From: Juglans regia
Lineage: Eukaryota; Streptophyta; Magnoliopsida; Fagales; Juglandaceae
Direction of reading: 5' to 3'
DNA length: 64,000 bases
Assembly: GCF_001411555.2 (NCBI RefSeq)
Contig: NC_049916.1
Coordinates: forward strand, 5,332,001 to 5,396,000
Position numbers and translations under genes: made by a program. Shown here one piece after another: positions 58,550 through 64,000 of this stretch (within the stretch, counting starts at the first letter, position 1; the number at the start of each line of letters is the position of its first letter). A model generated the notes under the pieces. The model saw only the letters and a program-made list of their open reading frames with translations, made no database searches and was not told the origin of the DNA.

Positions 58550-59247
58550 CTAGTGTGTTTCAAGAGGATTTTGCATGAACTTGCTGACTTTGTGAACTGC
58601 AAAGGCCAAGTTTGGTCTTGTGAATGCAAGGTATTGCATGCTACCAACAATACTGTGATAGAGGTTGGCATCAACACAAGGTTGGCTAGACGTGGAAGTG
58701 AGATGGTAGGTTGAAGCCATAGGGCTGCTACAAGGTTTAGCTTGAGTCATGTTGCTTTTCTTGAGCAAGTCGACAATGTATTTTCTCTATGTAAGATAAA
58801 TTCCATCACTGCATCTTAGTGCTTCTACACCAAGGAAAAAGTTATGAGATCCCAATTCTTTGACTGCAAAGTCCTTCTTGAGGCTGTGAATGATGTTGGT
58901 GATAAGAGCCGAATTTGATCTAGTAATTAAAATGTCATCTACATAGATTAAAACATAAATAGTTGTAGTTTTGGATTAGAGAACAAATAATGAAGTGTCA
59001 ACTTTACTTTCTTGAAAATTGAGGGACTAAGCTTGTCTGATAGCTTTGAAAACCAAGCTCGTGGAGCTTGCCGCAAACCATATAGAGACTTGTTCAACTT
59101 ACAAAAATAATTTGGAAATTGAGGATGAGTGTAACCTTGTGGTTGTGTCATAAACACATCTTCATGCAAATCACTGTGCAAGAATGCATTTTGCACATCA
59201 ATTTGTTGAATAGGCCAATCAGAAGTGACTGCAATTGAAAATATCAA
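58550..59247 (-). pseudogene. Copia reverse transcriptase (broken)
   Basis: WPIQQIDVQNAFLHSDLHED carries the first catalytic Asp region, followed by MTQPQGYTHPQFPNYFCKLN and KSLYGLRQAPRAWFSKLSD. The YVDD block near 58950 is partly kept as text before LITRS-like codons (58900-58945, VDDILI). The segment at 58550-58768 is the connection (AKPCSSPMASTYHLT, VGSMQYLAFTRPNLAFAVHK). Frameshifts fall near 58947 and 58770. Confidence 0.75.
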
Positions 59248-59357
59248 TCTAATTGTAGCATGCTTAATAACGGGGCTAAAGGTTTTGGAAAAATCAACTT
59301 CATCTTGTTGATGGAAGCCTTTGGTGACTAGGTGAGTTTTGTAACACTATAGTCCCA

Positions 59358-60110
59358 TTAGCTTTTTTTTTTTATTCGATAAACCCAGCGGCAACCCACA
59401 AGATTTTTATCTAGTGAGGGTGGAACTAGAGACCAAGTACCACTTTGAAGGAATGCATTAAATTCTTTGTTCATAGCCTCGCACCACAGAGATGATTTTG
59501 AGGCTTCACTGAAACAGCTAGGCTCATGGTTCTTGGGAGCGCTTTTGGCCAATAATGCACGAGGCAGGGGATGCCTAACATAATCATCAAATTGCTTGCA
59601 TGGCTTGTGAATATTATTCTTGCACCTTGTTGTCATTGAATGAGTGTTTGACACATGAGTTGAAGCAGCAGCATTTGTAGGCAAAGCCGATGGTAAATCT
59701 GATACTTGGGGTTGATCAGTAGTAGTAAGATTGTTGATATCATTATTTGAACCTGCAGAGGGAGATAAACAAGGTACAGCAGTGCTAGTAGAAATATGGT
59801 TAGGTTGCAAGTTAGTAAAACGGGTTGGAGGCAAGACACATATATTGGAAGGAAGAGAGACAGATGGCAGATTAGATGAAGGAGAAGTATGTGTGTTGAC
59901 GTAGGGGAAGAAGTTTTCATAAAAAATGACATGCCTTGAGACGTAAATTTTGCCAGTGGAAAGATCAAGGCACTTGTAACCATGATGACAAAGACTATAG
60001 CCAATGAAGATGCATGTTTTGGAGCAGAAGTTGAGTTTGTTTGGATTATAAGATCGGAGGTTAGGCCAACAAGCGCAACCAAAGACACCCAAAAAGGAAA
60101 AGTGAGGCAT
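59358..60110 (-). pseudogene. Copia integrase C-terminus to start of reverse transcriptase
   Basis: This 250-codon open stretch has HFSFLGVFGCACWPNLRSYN, then NKLNFCSKTCIFIGYSLCHH and YVSRHVIFYENFFPY, the conserved end of Copia integrase. A Ser/Thr/Pro-rich linker follows, and then EASKSSLWCEAMNKEFNAFL and GCRWVYRIKKKS, the RT fingers. It is the longest undamaged piece of this element. Confidence 0.8.
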
Positions 60111-60146
60111 ATGATTATATAGAACTTCATATGGTGACTTTTGCTT

Positions 60147-60557
60147 CTAGATGGGGGTTGGGAGTCTGTTAATGATAGACATGGTTGTTTGAAAAGCTTC
60201 TTCCCAATAAAGTAGAGGTAAATTAGAGTGAGCAAGCATTCTTAAACCAACTTCAACTATTTGTCGATGTTTTCTCTCAATTGAACCATTCTGTTGATGA
60301 GTATATGGGCAAGCAAGTTTGTGATTGATTCCAGTTTGCTTAAAATAGTTGTTCAAATGGCGAAACTCACGGCCCCAGTCTGACTGGACATATTTAATTT
60401 TGAGTTCAAAGTGTTTTTCAACGTAGGTTTGAAACTGAAGAAATATGGATTCAACATCAGACTTGAGTTTTATTGGAAACAACCAAACAAATTTAGAGAA
60501 ATCATCAAGGAAACTGATATAAAGTAGTAGAGACCATGGAAGTTGGGCCACATACAT
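60147..60557 (-). pseudogene. Copia integrase core
   Basis: FLDDFSKFVWLFPIK gives the first catalytic Asp region, YVQSDWGREFRHLN the second Asp (usually SDGGGEF; here SDWGREF), and YTHQQNGSIERKHRQIVE the Glu. LLYWEEAFQTTMSIINRLP follows. The core is open for 136 codons. A stop near 60146 separates it from the C-terminal GFDSNT-type region. Confidence 0.8.
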
Positions 60558-60945
60558 CAGTGAAAATTAAATCTAAAGAAGAAGCAGAAACATTATTTGA
60601 GTACTAAAATGGCAAGTCATGACTTTAGCCAACTAACATTCGGAGCACACATTGTGTTGTTTATGGTTTGCTACTGGAAAATAGATGGATGAGAGAACTC
60701 TGTTGACAACTGGTGTGGATGCATGTCCAAGAAGATGTTGCCATTCACGAAAGGGATGTGTGAACTATTGAGAGGGCTTGAGGACAACGAGATGAAGAGG
60801 TAAGCTGATAGAGTCCATTATTAAGGTGGCCTTGATGACGAACCTTCCCCTAGTAATCATTCACAAGAAAGAAATTATCATGAAATTCAAAATAAACATT
60901 GTTATCAACACAAAATTGTTGAACTAATAACAAGTTTTTTTGAAT

Positions 60946-61236
60946 TTAGGGAACAAGAAGAATTTGGTTAAGAACAAAGGTAGAGTTGGCAGTGGTAAGT
61001 TTAGAAGAACCAGTTTTAGAGATTCGCAAACCTTGCTCATTTCCTACTCGAACATGATCAGTACCCTGATAATCATCAGTTTGAAGATTCAGATTTTTGA
61101 AATCATTAGTCACATGGCGTGGTGCACCGGTATCGACATGCCATTCAGTTTCCCAATTTCCAGCAGGGGTAGGAACCATTGCTTGCTTTTTTTCTGGTTT
61201 GGAATCCTGATAAGAAAGATCAAAATGGTGATACAA
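60946..61236 (-). pseudogene. Copia protease
   Basis: TEWHVDTGAPRHVTNDF is the Copia protease active site; DTGA stands in place of the more usual DSGA, which keeps the catalytic Asp. DHVRVGNEQGLRISKTGSSK then LNQILLVP follow as in relatives. The next segment, leading to the integrase zinc finger (60560-60945), is broken. Confidence 0.75.
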
Positions 61237-61620
61237 TTTTTGGCCAGGTTTATTGCAAACCTGACATATTAATGAGTTTTGATTAGAACTGTTGTTCTAG
61301 CCACCACAATTTCCACGCCCCTTTCCTCGAGGACCACCTCTTTCTTTGGTAGGTTGTGGATATTGCCTTTGTGCAATGTCGACAGAGCTTGGTGGCACTA
61401 GAGATGAGAGTTGATGGCGGGAGAGATGAGCCTCTGTTGTGAGCAAAAGAGAATAAATTTCTTCAATGGTGATTGTGTCAGTTCGAGCTGAGATTGAGGC
61501 AACGAAACTATCATATTCGTGACCTAAGCTTGTGAGTACATAGGTGATAACATCTTCATAACTCAGTGGTTGTCTTGCAATAGCTAATTCATCATTGGGT
61601 TTCTTAATAAAAGAAAATAT

Positions 61621-62091
61621 TCAGTGGCAGAATTTGCTGCCTTTTGTTTCCGTGGCCAATTGAGTGCGAATTTGAACAATTTTGGCACGAGACCTTGAGG
61701 ATAAAGTTTCATCAAGTGCACACCATACACCAGATGAAGTAGTGTGATTCACTACTTGAGCAAGAACTCCTTCAGTGAGTGAAGACATTATTGTACTAGG
61801 AATAAGGTTATCTTGGTGCATCCAATTTGAGTAGGCAGGGTTTGGTATGTCAGAGATAGCATTGCTTTCAGGTTGAGAAAAAAAGATGGTTTTGGGAGGT
61901 GTAGAGATTGTACCATCAAGATATCCAAATAGATCTTGGCCACGAAAGTAAGGCACCATTTGTGCCTTCCAAAGGATGTAATTCTTAGGGCTTAATTTGA
62001 TAGTCACCATGTTTGACATGGAGATAACAGAGAGAGATTGGAAGTTTTGGTTATTGGTAGTAGTAGGAGAAACTAGAGATGAGGAATGCAT
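61621..62091 (-). pseudogene. Copia gag (N-terminal part)
   Basis: Starts MHSSSLVSPTTTNNQNFQ. It contains IKLSPKNYILWKAQMVPYFR, GYLDGTISTPP, NWMHQDNLIPSTIMSSLTE and SSGVWCALDETLSSRSRAK, which is the UBN2-type Gag domain of plant Copia elements. The zinc-knuckle part should follow; at 61280-61620 it survives only in broken frames (for example RGKGRGNCGG-like text near 61310). Gag forms the particle. Confidence 0.75.
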
Positions 62092-62114
62092 GACTTAGAC
62101 GTTGGCCTTTTAAA

Positions 62115-62233
62115 TGTTGCTAATTTTTAGCAAATCAGTTTTAGATGCACTTATATGTACTACATGTATACCACAAGTGAAATATATGAAAAACAGAATT
62201 CTTTCAAACATCTCTATCTTCTATTTTTCTACA
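62115..62233 (-). repeat. Right inverted terminus of Copia-type body
   Basis: 119 bp, reverse complement of the left terminus at roughly nine bases in ten. Minus strand TGTAGAAAAATAGAAG...AATTAGCAACA. The likeness continues for about 6 bp (TTTAAA) inward on both sides. Confidence 0.8.
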
Positions 62234-62999
62234 ATATGAAGCAGCTGCTTCTAAAATAATTGTTGGTTCATGACAGTGGCAAAAGTACATACATTTTCAC
62301 GCAGCGGGACACATTTTTCACTTTTAATGCATGCAATCAATGCTTCCAAGTATCCTAGAGAATCCATGTTGTTCACCAACTGCGAGCAATCGAGCAATAT
62401 TATTAGCCTTTGGAGACCGTAAATATTCATTAGAAAAAACAATAAAGATTGTCTTAATGAATTTTTTTAGGCTCCCAATTGCTTTCTCCAATTCGTATGT
62501 ATTCATCCATAAAATCAGCAATTACTTCATACGCAAGCATTCTACTGGAAGCAGTTATCTTTTGCATAGAAGATAAACTAAGTCTTCCGACATTATCTCT
62601 TTTTTGGATGAAGTAAGGCTCGTCAACCTCAACCTCATTAAGAATACGAAGAAATAGCGAACGATTCATGCGGAATCTCCTTCGAAAAAGATTCGAGGGA
62701 TATACTGGTGTTTCTGCAAAATAGTATGAAATAGTTATTCATGCCCTTGAATATGATCACACCGAATATACTTATGACATTGCCGATTGCGACCACGCCA
62801 GGATGTTGATCCGTCATCATCATTAAGAACAACATCCAACACATCTTCAGAGGATAAGTTAAGCAACAGCTTGCAGAAGAACGAACGAGCCATTTGATGA
62901 AGTGAGTAGGAGATAAAGTCAGAAATTAGAAATTTGTAAGATGAAAAAGGGGTTATGTTCAAGAGAATGTGAGAATGTGATTATAACCAAAATGCCTAT

Positions 63000-63366
63000 T
63001 TATAAAAAAAAAGGTTACCGTTACAATAGGACGAAAAAATGTTACCGTTAGAGAGAAGACAAAATTTTTTACCTTTGTAGAGAAGACAAAAGAAAATTAC
63101 CATTGGAGAGAAGACAAAAAATGTGAATTTTGAAAAGAAAAGGAAAAAGACAAAAATGTAGTAGTTAAGAATGGAAATAGAAGTGAGAGAAAAAAGTAAT
63201 AAAGAATGAATAGGACAAAGTTATTTTAACAGGATATGGAAAATTAGATAGGGAATGAGATGTATGAGGTTTTTTTATGATAGTTAAAATTTGGGATAAA
63301 ATTTAGGGAATGATGTATTTTAGTTAAAATTTAGAGGATTTTATGAGGAATGAGATGTGAATGCTT
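63000..63366. other. Right subterminal region of Harbinger element
   Basis: AT-rich, with direct repeats of TTACCGTTAGAGAGAAGAC-like text (63017-63120) and ATTTAGGGAATGA (near 63244 and 63302). It ends GGAATGAGATGTGAATGCTT, the right terminus. Confidence 0.45.
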
Positions 63367-63369
63367 TGA

Positions 63370-64000
63370 ATTGAGAGAGAAAACTCGAGAGAGAGATGAA
63401 GCCGAGAATGATAGATGGATTTGTGTGGTCTAAAATTCTTCTTGGGAAAATATCATTGACACAACGTCACACCACAAGAAGTAAAGACTAAAATACCCTC
63501 GCATAAATAGACACAAAATGTGTAAACAGAAGGCTAGAATTGGCATGAAAAAAATAAACGGAAAAATGATACGGATGGACAAAATCTACTGTTCATTACT
63601 GTAGCGGCTCGATAGCCGCTTATTATAATAGAGAAAATATTGAATAAAATCTTAGAATCTTGGGACTATTTTGAATTTTTCATAAATTTTTGGGGGCCAA
63701 ACAAAACGTGGTTCCTCCACTAGGAGAGGGATAGGGGCACCCCTATCTGGAGCCCCTATTTAAAAGTAAAATTAGATGTATTTTGCAAATTAAACTTATT
63801 GGCACACGGACAATGAACAAACTAGAACAGAAAAATTATTGTTTACGTGCGTTTCTTGTGTAAATACGGATTCAGTGTACCTATCATGATTCATTTACAA
63901 AGTTTTTATGACATGATTATGATGTTTGGACGTGAAAACTTGAGTTTTTTTTTTCTTGAATTAATTGTGAATAAATACAGTTGAGATGAAAGTTTTATAG
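63370..64000. other. AT-rich flank with one transposon-like end
   Basis: No gene. At about 63640-63715, TTTTTGGGGGCCAAAC followed by GTGGTTCCTCCACTAG looks like the right end of the same repeat class whose left end is at 45387. At 63598, CTGTAGCGGCTCGATAGCCGC contains a short inverted repeat (GCGGCT..AGCCGC). Confidence 0.35.

Larger units (their letters stand above)
57658..62233 (-). mobile_element. Copia gag-pol body with inverted (head-to-head) LTR-like ends
   Basis: The element is 4576 bp between two perfect ATATG copies (57653-57657 and 62234-62238). Both outer ends read TGTAGAAAAATA inward: the left 119 bp on the plus strand equals the right 119 bp on the minus strand, so the termini are inverted. 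Inside, gag, protease, integrase, RT and RNase H follow in Copia order on the minus strand. The gag ATG is only about 23 bp from the right terminus, leaving no room for a normal leader, and no TGGTATCAGAGC-type primer site is present. All domains have stops. Confidence 0.75.
57217..62893 (-). pseudogene. Harbinger transposase (DDE), split by the nested Copia-type body
   Basis: The N-terminal part runs from an ATG at 62893 (MARSFFCKLLLN) through RMNRSLFLRILNEVE, YFIQKRDNVGRLSLSSMQK and DEYIRIGES to ANNIARLLAVGEQHGF and LGSIDCMH, where SIDC is a conserved DDE nuclease motif. It reaches EAAAS at 62239. After the insert it resumes at 57652 with YDLWIWHAFFGLPGSHNDIN, the second catalytic Asp block, then the C-terminal part near 57220-57480 (QESAQKDIECAF, AIIHGPSRMFNIKDL) and ends in TAG. 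Stops (for example after CMH) and shifts show it was dead, or died, independently of the insert. Harbinger transposase cuts and pastes the element with ORF1 help. Confidence 0.75.
54140..63366. mobile_element. PIF/Harbinger transposon with ORF1 and transposase, interrupted by a Copia-type body
   Basis: Ends are GAGCATTCACA (left) and its complement (right; reads AAGCATTCACA inward). TGA on both sides (54137-54139 and 63367-63369) is a 3-bp target-site duplication of Harbinger size. Inside, ORF1 (Myb/trihelix-like) is on the plus strand and the transposase on the minus strand, so they converge, as in complete plant PIF elements. A degenerate satellite fills 54860-55980. Both genes carry stops. 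Without the nested 4.58 kb insert the element is about 4.65 kb, a normal size. Confidence 0.75.

Overview
The window is plant nuclear DNA: AT-rich, with split genes, 5'-UTR-like CT tracts, LTR retrotransposons of plant lineages, hAT- and PIF/Harbinger-type DNA transposons and MITEs. An AT-rich dispersed repeat built on (GAGAT)GA/TCATCTC motifs recurs at several places; from memory it resembles a repeat very common in walnut and hickory genomes, so a Fagales tree, probably Juglandaceae, is my best guess (inference). No RNA gene, CRISPR array or prokaryotic feature is visible.

Only two host genes are convincing. At the left edge, on the minus strand, are the first two exons of the plastid maltose transporter MEX1 (331-1713); the rest runs off the window. 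At 13471-14946 (minus) is an apparently intact two-exon BAHD acyltransferase of the benzyl alcohol O-benzoyltransferase type, with HTMSD and DFGWG motifs and a TATA box. Gene debris includes a DDT-domain exon fragment (8183-8283), a coiled-coil, possibly kinesin-like pseudogene (about 48010-48425), a 5'-leader-like pair of exons (53700-54115), and an unidentified gene (about 3841-5642) whose 3' part is present twice.

Transposons make up most of the rest. (1) 3002-3806: hAT-like element with coding-looking cargo. (2) 8392-9634: a Tat-type Ty3/gypsy fragment. (3) 18223-30524: a second Tat-type element whose 5' LTR is split by a 9.66 kb Athila-like element (18489-28150, minus). Its body keeps reverse transcriptase and RNase H but is cut off at 30524. 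(4) 30525-46420: a second copy of the DNA at 3956-7830. It was later interrupted by a 10.56 kb Copia-type element (31082-41643), which itself holds a 3.2 kb gypsy-type solo LTR, and by a 274 bp solo LTR (44644-44917) with a perfect target-site duplication. (5) 49585-52440: another long gypsy-type LTR in the opposite orientation. (6) 54140-63366: a PIF/Harbinger transposon with convergent ORF1 (plus) and transposase (minus), carrying an internal degenerate satellite.

The oddest structure is inside that Harbinger element. A Copia gag-pol body on the minus strand (57658-62233) is flanked by a perfect 5-bp target-site duplication (ATATG), but its two 119-bp ends are inverted, not direct, repeats. 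The usual tRNA primer-binding site is missing. Removing the insert and one ATATG rejoins the Harbinger transposase reading frame. An LTR-retrotransposon body with head-to-head termini that still looks integrase-inserted is the strongest candidate for something undescribed here.

Exon limits, element ends and target-site duplications were read by eye. Family names rest on recognised protein motifs, not on database searches.
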